Assembly: GCA_021324575.1 (NCBI GenBank)
Contig: JAJPIW010000034.1
Location: 1-64,000, forward strand
Length of the DNA: 64,000 bases
Origin: Intrasporangiaceae bacterium
GTDB taxonomy: Bacteria; Actinomycetota; Actinomycetes; Actinomycetales; Dermatophilaceae
Direction: 5' to 3'
This document shows, in pieces, positions 16,793 to 25,092 of this stretch. Position numbers and translations under genes: made by a program. The notes below the pieces were generated by a model that saw nothing but the letters and a program-made list of their open reading frames with translations, did no database searches and had not been told where the DNA came from. Numbering within the stretch: the first letter of the stretch is position 1; each line of letters starts with the position of its first letter.

Positions 16793-17857
16793 ATGACGCT
16801 ACGGGTCGCCGTCGTTGGTGCAGGGTATTGGGGTCCCAACCTGGTGCGGAACTTCCGCAACTCACCCCTGTGGACGCTCGTCGCGGTCTGTGACCTCGAC
16901 CAGGATCGGGCCGCGAGGGTTGTGGGCGACGCCATGGGCGTCGACATCGAGACGTCACTGGACCGGCTGCTGGCCCGCGATGACCTCGACGCGGTCGCCA
17001 TCGCGACGCCGGCGAACACGCACCGGCCGATCGCCATGGCGGCTCTCGCCGCAGGCAAGCACGTGCTCGTCGAGAAGCCACTCGCCTCGACCCGAGCGGA
17101 GGCTGCCGAGATGGTCGCGGAGGCCCGGGACCGGGGGCTGGTCCTCATGTGCGACCACACGTACTGCTACACGCCGGTCGTCCAGCGGCTGCGTGAGATG
17201 GTCCAGTCCGGAGAGCTCGGTGAGATCCTCTTCATCGACTCGGTTCGGATCAACCTCGGGCTGGTCCAGCCCGATGTCGACGTCATCTGGGACCTCGCTC
17301 CGCACGACCTGTCGATCATGGACACGATCCTGCCGGGAGGTCTTGCGCCGGAGGGCGTGGCAGCTCACGGTGCCGACCCGATCGGCGCCGGACGCGCCTG
17401 TGTCGGCTACCTCACCATGCCGCTCGCAGGTGGCGCGATGGCGCACGTCCACGTGAACTGGCTCTCCCCGACCAAGATCCGCCAGATGGTCATCTGCGGC
17501 TCCCGTCGCACGGTGGTCTGGGACGACCTCAACCCTCAGCAGCGACTCAGCGTCTACGACCGTGGGGTCGACCTCGACCTCTCCTCACGCACCGACAACC
17601 TCGTCGACCGCACCGCCGCGGGCATCTCCTACCGGTTGGGCGACATGTACGCGCCGTCGTTGCCGGAGCGGGAGGCCCTGGGTTCGATGGTCGCCGAGTT
17701 CGCCGCCTCGATCACCGAGGGCCGCGCGCCGCTCACCGACGGGTCCGCCGGTCTGCGCGTCCTCGACGTTCTCGAGGCCGCTTCCACCAGTTTGCGCACC
17801 GACGGACAGATGGTCCGGGTCGGTGTGTCCGCCCAGCCGCAGGAGGCTTTGTCATGA
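16793..17857 (+). CDS. Gfo/Idh/MocA oxidoreductase (WlbA-like nucleotide-sugar 3-dehydrogenase)
   Basis: 354 residues. NAD(P)-binding Rossmann motif VVGAGYWGPNLVRNF at the N-terminus, the family EKP motif at residues 94-96, and an active-site-type His in LAPHDLSIMD. The sub-family used in polysaccharide loci oxidises the C3 hydroxyl of UDP-GlcNAc or its uronic acid, making a keto sugar for a DegT aminotransferase. Both partners follow in the same operon. A GGAGGG lies ten bases before the ATG. It is first in an eight-gene chain with overlapping stops and starts (16793-26318). Confidence 0.85.
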   Translation: MTLRVAVVGAGYWGPNLVRNFRNSPLWTLVAVCDLDQDRAARVVGDAMGVDIETSLDRLLARDDLDAVAIATPANTHRPIAMAALAAGKHVLVEKPLASTRAEAAEMVAEARDRGLVLMCDHTYCYTPVVQRLREMVQSGELGEILFIDSVRINLGLVQPDVDVIWDLAPHDLSIMDTILPGGLAPEGVAAHGADPIGAGRACVGYLTMPLAGGAMAHVHVNWLSPTKIRQMVICGSRRTVVWDDLNPQQRLSVYDRGVDLDLSSRTDNLVDRTAAGISYRLGDMYAPSLPEREALGSMVAEFAASITEGRAPLTDGSAGLRVLDVLEAASTSLRTDGQMVRVGVSAQPQEALS

Positions 17858-18855
17858 GTACGTTGCAGGGAGCCCGGGTGCTCGTCACCGGGGGTGCCGG
17901 GACGATCGGTTCGACGATCGTGGACCAGCTGGTCGAGAGCGGTGCCGCTCAGGTCACCGTGCTCGACAACCTGGTCCGGGGGAGGCGGGAGAACCTCGAG
18001 GACGCCTTCGCCTCCGGCAAGGTCGACCTCGTCGAGGGGGATCTGCGCGACCGCGACCTCGTCCACGACCTGACCGCCGCCAGCGATCTCGTCTTCCACC
18101 AGGCTGCCATCCGGATCACCCAGTGCGCCGAGGAGCCCCGCCTGGCCCTGGAGGTCCTCGTCGACGGCACGTTCAACGTCCTCGAGGCAGCCGCGGAGCA
18201 CCACATCGACAAGCTCGTGCTGGCGTCCTCGGCATCGGTCTACGGCCTGGCCGAGCAGTTCCCGACGACCGAGCGGCACCACCACCACAACAACGACACC
18301 TTCTACGGCGCGGCCAAGTCCTTCAACGAGGGGATGGCGCGCAGCTTCCGTGCCATGAAGGGCCTGGACTACGTGGCCCTGCGCTACTTCAACGTCTACG
18401 GCCCACGGATGGACGTCCATGGCCTCTACACCGAGGTGCTCGTCCGCTGGATGGAGCGGATCGCCGACGGCCTGCCGCCACTCATCTTCGGTGACGGGCT
18501 GCAGACGATGGACTTCGTCTACACCGTCGACATCGCCCGCTCCAACATCCTGGCGATGGCCTCCGACGTCCGCGAAGGTGTCTACAACATCGCGAGCAGC
18601 GAGGAGACTTCGCTCCTCGGTCTGGCTCAGGCGCTGCTTCGGGCCATGGACTCCGACCTGCATGTCGAGCACGGCCCGGACCGTGCCGTCAACGGCGTGA
18701 CCCGGCGGCTCGCCGACGTGTCCGCTGCGCGCCAGGACCTGGGCTGGGAGGCGACCACCGGCCTGGAGCAGGGCCTGCGCGAGCTCGTCGCCTGGTGGAG
18801 CCCGCAGCGCGAGGCCGTAGCCGCTGGTCGTGCACTCTCGGCGGCTTCGTCGTGA
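17854..18855 (+). CDS. Extended SDR nucleotide-sugar epimerase/dehydratase
   Basis: 333 residues. TGGAGTIGS at residues 12-20 is the NAD-binding glycine motif, and Tyr151-X3-Lys155 (YGAAK) with an upstream SSASVYG serine forms the catalytic triad of extended short-chain dehydrogenases. RYFNVYGPRM is typical of UDP-glucose 4-epimerase/4,6-dehydratase relatives. A His-rich loop (ERHHHHNND) precedes the active-site Tyr. The exact reaction (4-epimerase versus dehydratase) is not decidable by eye. It overlaps the upstream stop by four bases (ATGA). Confidence 0.85.
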   Translation: MSTLQGARVLVTGGAGTIGSTIVDQLVESGAAQVTVLDNLVRGRRENLEDAFASGKVDLVEGDLRDRDLVHDLTAASDLVFHQAAIRITQCAEEPRLALEVLVDGTFNVLEAAAEHHIDKLVLASSASVYGLAEQFPTTERHHHHNNDTFYGAAKSFNEGMARSFRAMKGLDYVALRYFNVYGPRMDVHGLYTEVLVRWMERIADGLPPLIFGDGLQTMDFVYTVDIARSNILAMASDVREGVYNIASSEETSLLGLAQALLRAMDSDLHVEHGPDRAVNGVTRRLADVSAARQDLGWEATTGLEQGLRELVAWWSPQREAVAAGRALSAASS

Positions 18856-19997
18856 CCCGCGTCAACGTCATGCAGCCGTGGCTCGGCGCCGAGGAGGTCG
18901 CCGCGGTCACCGAGGTGATCGAGTCCGGCTGGGTCGCGCAGGGTCCGCGGGTCGCCGCGTTCGAGGCGGCCTTCGCCGCCCGCATGCAGGTCCCGTATGC
19001 CGTGGCCGTGTCCAGCTGCACCACCGCCCTGCACCTCGCGCTCGTCGTCGCGGGTGTCGGGCCCGGTGACGACGTCGTCGTCCCCTCGTTCTCCTTCATC
19101 GCCACCGCCAACGCAGCCCGCTACGTCGGTGCTCAGCCGGTGTTCGCCGATGTCGATCCGGAGACCGGCAACGTCACGGTGGACACCGTCAAGACAGCCC
19201 TCACCCCCCAGACTCGCGCGGTCATCGTCGTCGACCAGGGCGGCATACCCGTCGACCTCGCCGCCATCCGCGAGCTGTGCGACCCGCTCGACATCACTGT
19301 CGTCGAGGACGCCGCGTGCGGCGCCGGCTCGACCTACCGCGGGCGACCGGTGGGGGCGGGCGCCGAGGTGACCGCCTGGTCGTTCCACCCACGCAAGATC
19401 GTCACGACCGGCGAGGGCGGCATGATCACGACGACCCGCGAGGACTGGGCCGACCGGGCCCGTCTGCTGCGCGAGCACGCGATGAGTGTCTCCGCGGCCG
19501 AGCGACACCGCAGCGTCCTGCCACCGGCCGAGCAGTATCTCGAGGTCGGCTACAACTTCCGGATGACCGACCTGCAGGCCGCAGTCGGGATCGTCCAGCT
19601 CGGCCGGCTGGACGAGGTCGTCGCTCGTCGCCGCGAGCTCGCCGCCCGCTACCGCGAGGCGCTCGCTGACGTGCGCGGCCTGCGCTTCGTCGACGACCCG
19701 GCATACGGAACAGCCAACTTCCAGTCGCTCTGGCTCGAGGTCTCCGACCCGTTCCCGCTCGACCGGGAGGGACTCTTGGCCCACCTCGCCGAGGCGGACG
19801 TCTCCGCACGGCGGGGCATCATGGCCTCGCACCGCCAGCCGGCATACGCAGGTTTGGAGCACGGCCCACTGCCGGTGACCGAGCGGCTCACCGACAACAC
19901 CCTCATCCTTCCCCTCTTCCACCAGATGACCGAGGCCCAGCAGGACCAGGTCATCGACGCGATCAGAGCCGTCGCCAGCACAGGAGTCACGTCGTGA
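18852..19997 (+). CDS. DegT/DnrJ/EryC1/StrS PLP-dependent sugar aminotransferase (first copy)
   Basis: 381 residues. Converts a keto nucleotide sugar to the amino sugar using glutamate and PLP. The PLP lysine is Lys182 in FHPRKIVTTGEGG, and the aspartate-containing EDAACGAGSTYRG segment precedes it. The GTG start overlaps the SDR stop codon (GTGA). It is only distantly similar to the second copy next door, so the two probably act on different keto sugars or positions. Confidence 0.92.
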   Translation: MTRVNVMQPWLGAEEVAAVTEVIESGWVAQGPRVAAFEAAFAARMQVPYAVAVSSCTTALHLALVVAGVGPGDDVVVPSFSFIATANAARYVGAQPVFADVDPETGNVTVDTVKTALTPQTRAVIVVDQGGIPVDLAAIRELCDPLDITVVEDAACGAGSTYRGRPVGAGAEVTAWSFHPRKIVTTGEGGMITTTREDWADRARLLREHAMSVSAAERHRSVLPPAEQYLEVGYNFRMTDLQAAVGIVQLGRLDEVVARRRELAARYREALADVRGLRFVDDPAYGTANFQSLWLEVSDPFPLDREGLLAHLAEADVSARRGIMASHRQPAYAGLEHGPLPVTERLTDNTLILPLFHQMTEAQQDQVIDAIRAVASTGVTS

Positions 19998-21124
19998 CCA
20001 CGGCCACCACCGCCATCTCCGTTCCGTTCCTCGACCTGGTCGCGCAGCATGCCGAGGTGGCCGACGAGGTCGCAGCGGACCTGGCGGGGGTCTTCGGCTC
20101 CGCGGGCTTCATCGGTGGCCCGCAGGTGGCCGCCTTCGAGGAGGCCTATGCAACCTTTGCCGGCGTCGACCACTGCATCGGGGTCGCCAACGGGACCGAC
20201 GCGATCGAGCTCGCGCTCCGGGCGCTCAAGATCGGCCCGGGGGACGAGGTCATCACCGCGGCCAACACGTTCGTCGCGACGGTCGAGGCCATAGTTCGCG
20301 CGGGCGCGACGCCCGTGCTCGTCGACGTCGACGAGGACAGCCTGCTCATCGACCCTGCGGCCGTCGCGGCCGCAGTCACGTCGCGCACCGCGGCGATCGT
20401 CCCCGTCCACCTGTATGGCCAGATGGCGCCACTGGAGGCGGTCGCGGCTGCCGCCCCCGGTATCCCGATCATCGAGGATGCAGCGCAGAGCCAGGGAGCG
20501 ACCCGCCATGGCCGCCCGTCGGGGTCGGTCGGTCTTGCTGCCGGGACCAGCTTCTATCCCGGCAAGAACCTTGGTGCCGCGGGTGATGCCGGGGCGGTGA
20601 CGACCGGCGACGCCGACCTCGCCCGGGCGATCCGCATGATCGGTGCCCATGGCAGCGAGCGGAAGTACGAGCACGATGTCTTCGGCTTCAACTCCCGCCT
20701 CGACGCGGTTCAGGCGGTCGTGCTGCGGCACAAGCTGGAACGGCTCCCGGTCTGGAACGCCGCACGCCGTGCCGCCGCCGACCGGTATGCCGAGCTGCTC
20801 AGGGACGTCGAGGGGATCCGTCTGCCGGTGACCGTCGACGGTAACGAGCACGTGTGGCACCTCTACGTCGTCCGTATCGATGCCGCGGTCGCCGATCGGG
20901 ATCGCGTGCTGGCCGAGCTCAACGCCGCTGGGGTCGGCGCGGCGCTCCACTACCCCTATCCCGTCCACCTGACTCGCGCCTTCGCCGGGCTCGGCGACGG
21001 GGTCGGCTCGTTCCCGGTCGCCGAGCGCGCGGCGACGGAGATTCTCAGCCTGCCCATGTTTCCCCATCTGACGTCGGCGATGCAGGAGCGCGTGGCGACG
21101 GAAGTCGCCACCGCACTGGGATGA
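19994..21124 (+). CDS. DegT family sugar aminotransferase (second copy, FdtB/QdtB/WbpE-like)
   Basis: 376 residues. The motif SFYPGKNLGAAGDAGAV contains the PLP lysine (Lys191), and EDAAQSQGA lies before it. This sequence style is typical of 3-aminotransferases that make 3-amino-3,6-dideoxy sugars or UDP-2-acetamido-3-amino sugars. Together with the Gfo/Idh dehydrogenase and the WlbB-like acetyltransferase at 6.1 kb it would complete a 3-acylamino sugar pathway. The GTG start overlaps the preceding stop (GTGA). Confidence 0.92.
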   Translation: MTTATTAISVPFLDLVAQHAEVADEVAADLAGVFGSAGFIGGPQVAAFEEAYATFAGVDHCIGVANGTDAIELALRALKIGPGDEVITAANTFVATVEAIVRAGATPVLVDVDEDSLLIDPAAVAAAVTSRTAAIVPVHLYGQMAPLEAVAAAAPGIPIIEDAAQSQGATRHGRPSGSVGLAAGTSFYPGKNLGAAGDAGAVTTGDADLARAIRMIGAHGSERKYEHDVFGFNSRLDAVQAVVLRHKLERLPVWNAARRAAADRYAELLRDVEGIRLPVTVDGNEHVWHLYVVRIDAAVADRDRVLAELNAAGVGAALHYPYPVHLTRAFAGLGDGVGSFPVAERAATEILSLPMFPHLTSAMQERVATEVATALG

Positions 21125-22674
21125 ACGGCACCGAGCCGCGTCCTGTGCACGGAGGGCGCCAAGAGGCCTCCGACCCCGACATCGGGGCCGCGGCCGTCGA
21201 CACGACGTCACTTGGCCGGCGGGCCGGCAAGGGTGCGCTCTGGGCGGTCGGTGCCAACCTGGTCATGCGCGTCGCGAGCATTGGTATCACTGCGCTGTTG
21301 GCCCGGCTGCTGTCGCCGAAGGACTTCGGGGTCTTCGCCATCGCCTTGGCGGTCTATCTCGTCGTCTCGAGCCTCGCGGAGCTCGGCATGGGCTCGGCGA
21401 TCGCCCGTTCTGCGAAAGAACCCGATGACATCGCGCCGACGATCGCCACGATCTCGATCGCCGTGAGCCTCGGCTGTGCGGCCCTGTTGGCGCTCACGGC
21501 GCCGTGGCTGAGCAGCCTTCTCGGCCAGCCGTCTGCCACCCAGCCGCTGCGGATCCTGTCGATCTGCGTGGCGCTGACGGGGTTCTTCGCCGTTCCGGGG
21601 GCTCAGCTGGTCCGCGAGTTCCGCCAGAACCGGATCTTCCTGGCCACCATCGTCGGCTTCCTCGTCAGCAACCCTGTGCTCGTCATCCTCGCGCTCCACG
21701 GAGGGGGTGCCGAGGCGTTCGCGTGGTCACGCGTCATCGGTCAGGTCGCCACGGGCGTGGTCTTCTGGTTCGGCACGTCGCGCCGCTATCTGCCGGGTTG
21801 GCGAGCCTCGCAGGTCAAGCCCCTCTTGGTGTTCGGCCTCCCGCTGTCCATCGCGAACCTGGTCAACTGGACGCTTCTCAATGCTGACTACATGATCCTT
21901 GGGCGGCTGGTCAGCGCGGCCGAGGTCGGTGTCTACATGATTGCCTTCAACGTCGGGAGCTGGTCCACCTCCATCCTCGGCTCCGTCCTGAACAGCGTCG
22001 TGGTCCCGGCGTTCGGTCGGGTCAGTCACGACCCCGTGCTGCTGAGGAAGGCCATCGTGCGTGCAAGCCGCCTCGTGGGCCTGGCGGCGCTGCCGATCGG
22101 GGCGTTATCGGTGGTGCTCTCGGACCCGATCATCCGCACCCTCTTCGGCGAGAAGTGGATCAAGGCCGTCCCGGTTCTGGCTGTTCTTGCGGTCTACGGC
22201 GTCCTCTACGCCTTCTCGCTGCTGTTTGCCAACGTCCTGGTCGCGACCGGGCAGACCCTGCGCCTCCTGCTCATCCAGGTCGCCTGGGTTCTCGTCCTCG
22301 TCCCTGCCATGATCGTTGGCCTGCACCTCTGGGGCCTGACCGGAGCTGCCTGGGCGCACGTGGTGACGATCAGCCTCGTCGCCATCCCCGGCTACGTCGG
22401 AGCGGCCGTGCGCGCGACCGGAGCATCAGTTCGGGCGATGCTCGCTGCCATCCTCCGTCCGCTCGCGGGCGCACTCCTCGCCGGGGCGGTCGCGTGGGTG
22501 GCGTCATCGGCCGTCGGGCCGGCGTGGCTGCGGCTCGCTGTCGGGGGCGTCACGGGAGGTGTCGCGTATGTCGCGGTCGTCGGCGGACTGCTGGTCCCCA
22601 TGTTGCCCAGCGCGATCGTCCCGACCTGGGCGCCGCGGGCCTGGCAGTCCTCGCCCTCGCATGAGGCCGTGTGA
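21121..22674 (+). CDS. Polysaccharide/oligosaccharide flippase (Wzx-type, MOP superfamily)
   Basis: 517 residues. A polar N-terminus of about 30 residues is followed by about twelve to fourteen membrane helices, opening with KGALWAVGANLVMRVASIGITALLARLLSP, the typical start of the PST/Wzx exporters. It should flip the undecaprenyl-linked repeat unit to the outer face of the membrane. It lies between the sugar-modifying and glycosyltransferase genes of the operon. The ATG overlaps the upstream stop (ATGA). Confidence 0.92.
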   Translation: MNGTEPRPVHGGRQEASDPDIGAAAVDTTSLGRRAGKGALWAVGANLVMRVASIGITALLARLLSPKDFGVFAIALAVYLVVSSLAELGMGSAIARSAKEPDDIAPTIATISIAVSLGCAALLALTAPWLSSLLGQPSATQPLRILSICVALTGFFAVPGAQLVREFRQNRIFLATIVGFLVSNPVLVILALHGGGAEAFAWSRVIGQVATGVVFWFGTSRRYLPGWRASQVKPLLVFGLPLSIANLVNWTLLNADYMILGRLVSAAEVGVYMIAFNVGSWSTSILGSVLNSVVVPAFGRVSHDPVLLRKAIVRASRLVGLAALPIGALSVVLSDPIIRTLFGEKWIKAVPVLAVLAVYGVLYAFSLLFANVLVATGQTLRLLLIQVAWVLVLVPAMIVGLHLWGLTGAAWAHVVTISLVAIPGYVGAAVRATGASVRAMLAAILRPLAGALLAGAVAWVASSAVGPAWLRLAVGGVTGGVAYVAVVGGLLVPMLPSAIVPTWAPRAWQSSPSHEAV

Positions 22675-23924
22675 ACCAGGTAGTGGACCTCACGACAGGG
22701 TCGTTGACCGGGGACCCCGCTCGATCCGGTGACCTGCCACCCCTCAGGGTCCTCATCGGCCTCGAGGGCCTGGCCCTCGGCGGATGCCCCATCAACGCGC
22801 TCCAGCTCGGACGCACCCTCCGCTCGCGGGGGCACGAGGTCTCGGTCTTCGCGATCGATGAGGACGTCAAGGTCTCCCTGCTGCCCTTCGCCGAGAGCTG
22901 CGGCTTCTCGCCGGTCATCCTCCCGACGACAGCGGGGATCGTGGCACGGGCGCGACAGATCCGTGCTCTCGCGGCCCGGGCCGAGGCTGATGTCGTCCAT
23001 GTCTTCGGGCCGTGGCTTGGACCGGCGGCCAGTATCGCGGCCGCATCGCGCAGGCACCAGGGGGCTGTCGTCACGAACTGGACGATGGAGAATGTCTTCT
23101 ACACCCCGAGGCACACCCCGATGATCGTCGGGACGAACGACCTGGCGACCGAGCTGCGCGCGCGCCATCCCGGGCCGGTCTGGCTCATGGAACCCCCCGT
23201 CGACCTCGAAGCGGATGCCCCGGACCACGCGCGGGGGCGTGTGTTCCGCGGCGAGCTGGGCCTGGATGACGACCACGTCGTCGCGGTCCTTGTCAGTCGG
23301 GTGGACTCCCACATGAAGACCGAGAGCATGCGCTACGCCATCGAAGCCTGCGCCCGCATCCGCGACCCTCTGTTCCGGTTCGTCATCGTCGGCGACGGTG
23401 ACGCCTTCGCCGAGATGAACGCCCTTGCTGACGCAGTCAACCAACGGCTCGGGTGGCAGGCCGTCCTCCTCCCCGGCGCCCGTCACGACCCCCGTCCGGC
23501 CTACGATGCGGCCGACATCGCCCTGGGCATGGGTGGGTCCGCGCTGCGTGCCCTCGCACACAGCAAGCCGCTCGTCGTCCTGGGCGAGAACGGCTTCGCG
23601 CGGACCTTCTCCGCTGACACCAGGGACTACTTCTACGAGGCTGGCTTCTTCGGGGACTCGCCCGAGCCCGACCCGGTCGCCCATCTCACGGGTGAGATCC
23701 AGGCGCTGCTGAAGCTCCGTGACCGCGGCTCGCTCGGCAGGTACGGCCTGAACGAGGTGCGTGAGCGGTTCGGGCTGGAGATCATGTCCCAGCATCTCGA
23801 GGCCATCTACCGGCAGACCCTGACCTCCTTGCCCGGTGCTGCCAGGAGGCTCGGCGCGGCCGGCAACGTCACCGCGCGCACCGTCGTCCACGAGCTGCGC
23901 CGTGCCCTCCCGAGCCATGCCTGA
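22671..23924 (+). CDS. GT4-like (GT-B fold) glycosyltransferase
   Basis: 417 residues. The N-terminal domain has LRVLIGLEGLALGGCPINALQLGRTLRSRGHEV, the usual first strand and helix of GT4 enzymes with an unusual Cys-Pro after the glycine turn. The C-terminal half has VSRVDSHMKTESMRYAI and FVIVGDGDAFAEM. The acceptor-end EX7E motif is weak (LGMGGSALRALAHSKPLVV replaces it), so it is a divergent member. Donor and linkage are unknown. The GTG start overlaps the flippase stop (GTGA). Confidence 0.85.
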   Translation: MNQVVDLTTGSLTGDPARSGDLPPLRVLIGLEGLALGGCPINALQLGRTLRSRGHEVSVFAIDEDVKVSLLPFAESCGFSPVILPTTAGIVARARQIRALAARAEADVVHVFGPWLGPAASIAAASRRHQGAVVTNWTMENVFYTPRHTPMIVGTNDLATELRARHPGPVWLMEPPVDLEADAPDHARGRVFRGELGLDDDHVVAVLVSRVDSHMKTESMRYAIEACARIRDPLFRFVIVGDGDAFAEMNALADAVNQRLGWQAVLLPGARHDPRPAYDAADIALGMGGSALRALAHSKPLVVLGENGFARTFSADTRDYFYEAGFFGDSPEPDPVAHLTGEIQALLKLRDRGSLGRYGLNEVRERFGLEIMSQHLEAIYRQTLTSLPGAARRLGAAGNVTARTVVHELRRALPSHA

Positions 23925-25092
23925 TCCGCAACGCGCAGGTGGCCCCCAGCCACCCCAACGGATCCTGCTCGTCACCCACGAGGCGTCCCGGACCGGGGCT
24001 CCACGCGTGGCCATCCTGATGGCTCGCACGTTGGTCGAGCGCGGCCACGCGGTCTCTGTCGTCTCGCGGTTCCCGGGACCGCTGCTCGGCGAGTTCGAGC
24101 AGGCGGCGCCGACCTTCGTCGAACCGTTGCACCGGGTGCGACGCCGGTCGCGGCGGGTCAGCGTGACGGCCCGCGTCGGGCGAGTAGCGGACGTCGGGGT
24201 GGCGCTGGCCACGATGGTGCGCCACAGACCAGATGTCGTCTACGTCAACTCCACGGCTGCTGCCGTCTATCTCCGTCCTGCCAGATGGCTGCGACGTCGG
24301 GTGATCCTGCACGTGCACGAGTCCGAAGCGGTCGCCGGGCAGTTCCTGTCATCAGTGTGGTCACCCCCCGGCCTTGCCGGCATCGAGCTCGTTGCCTGTT
24401 CGCCAAGCGTTCGCCGGGACCTGGCCAGGCTGACCGCCCGACCCGAAGCCGAGATCCTCATGATTCCGTCGGTCCCGGACGGTCCCGACGTCGAGCGACG
24501 GGCTACGCATGCGCCTGCCGTCGTTCTGCAGCCCGACGAGATCGTCGTCGGGTGCTGCGGAGCCGTCGAGGCTCGCAAGGGTGCCGACCTGTGGGTCGAG
24601 GCCGCACGCCGAGTACTGGCCGAACGGCCCGACCGTCGTCTCAGGTTCGTCTGGGTTGGTGACGTCGCCGAGCCGATCGCGGTTCGCGCGGGTGAACCCA
24701 TCACGTTCGTGGGACCGAGCGACAACCCCTATGCCCTCATGCGGCGGTTCGACATCGCCACCTTGCCCTCGCGCGACGACCCGTTCCCGCTCGTTGTCCT
24801 GGAAGCGATGCTCCTCGGAGTTCCCATCGTAGCCTTCGCGGTCGGGGGCGTCCCGCAGCAAGTGGGGGATACCGGCATTCTCGTCCCGCCCGGCGATGTC
24901 CCAGGCTTCGCAGACGCGCTCATCCGGCTCATCGACGACCCGGTGGAGCGGGCCAGGCTCTCGGCAGCAGCCCGCGAGCGGGCGGAGTCGGTGTTCTCCG
25001 TTCGAGCCTTCGCCGCGTCGATCGTCGAGCTGGTCGAGGGACACCCATCTGGCTCGGCATCCCTGATGCCAGGATTGGAGCAGCGGACGTGA
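23917..25092 (+). CDS. Glycosyltransferase family 4 (group 1)
   Basis: 391 residues. GT-B fold: ILLVTHEASRTGAPRVAILMARTL at the N-terminus, CGAVEARKGADLWVEAA at the start of the second domain, and the donor-binding region PSRDDPFPLVVLEAMLLGVPIVAFAVGG with the EX7E-like spacing typical of group 1 enzymes. The ATG lies eight bases inside the previous gene's end. It probably adds one sugar to the lipid-linked repeat unit on the cytoplasmic face. Confidence 0.92.
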   Translation: MPDPQRAGGPQPPQRILLVTHEASRTGAPRVAILMARTLVERGHAVSVVSRFPGPLLGEFEQAAPTFVEPLHRVRRRSRRVSVTARVGRVADVGVALATMVRHRPDVVYVNSTAAAVYLRPARWLRRRVILHVHESEAVAGQFLSSVWSPPGLAGIELVACSPSVRRDLARLTARPEAEILMIPSVPDGPDVERRATHAPAVVLQPDEIVVGCCGAVEARKGADLWVEAARRVLAERPDRRLRFVWVGDVAEPIAVRAGEPITFVGPSDNPYALMRRFDIATLPSRDDPFPLVVLEAMLLGVPIVAFAVGGVPQQVGDTGILVPPGDVPGFADALIRLIDDPVERARLSAAARERAESVFSVRAFAASIVELVEGHPSGSASLMPGLEQRT

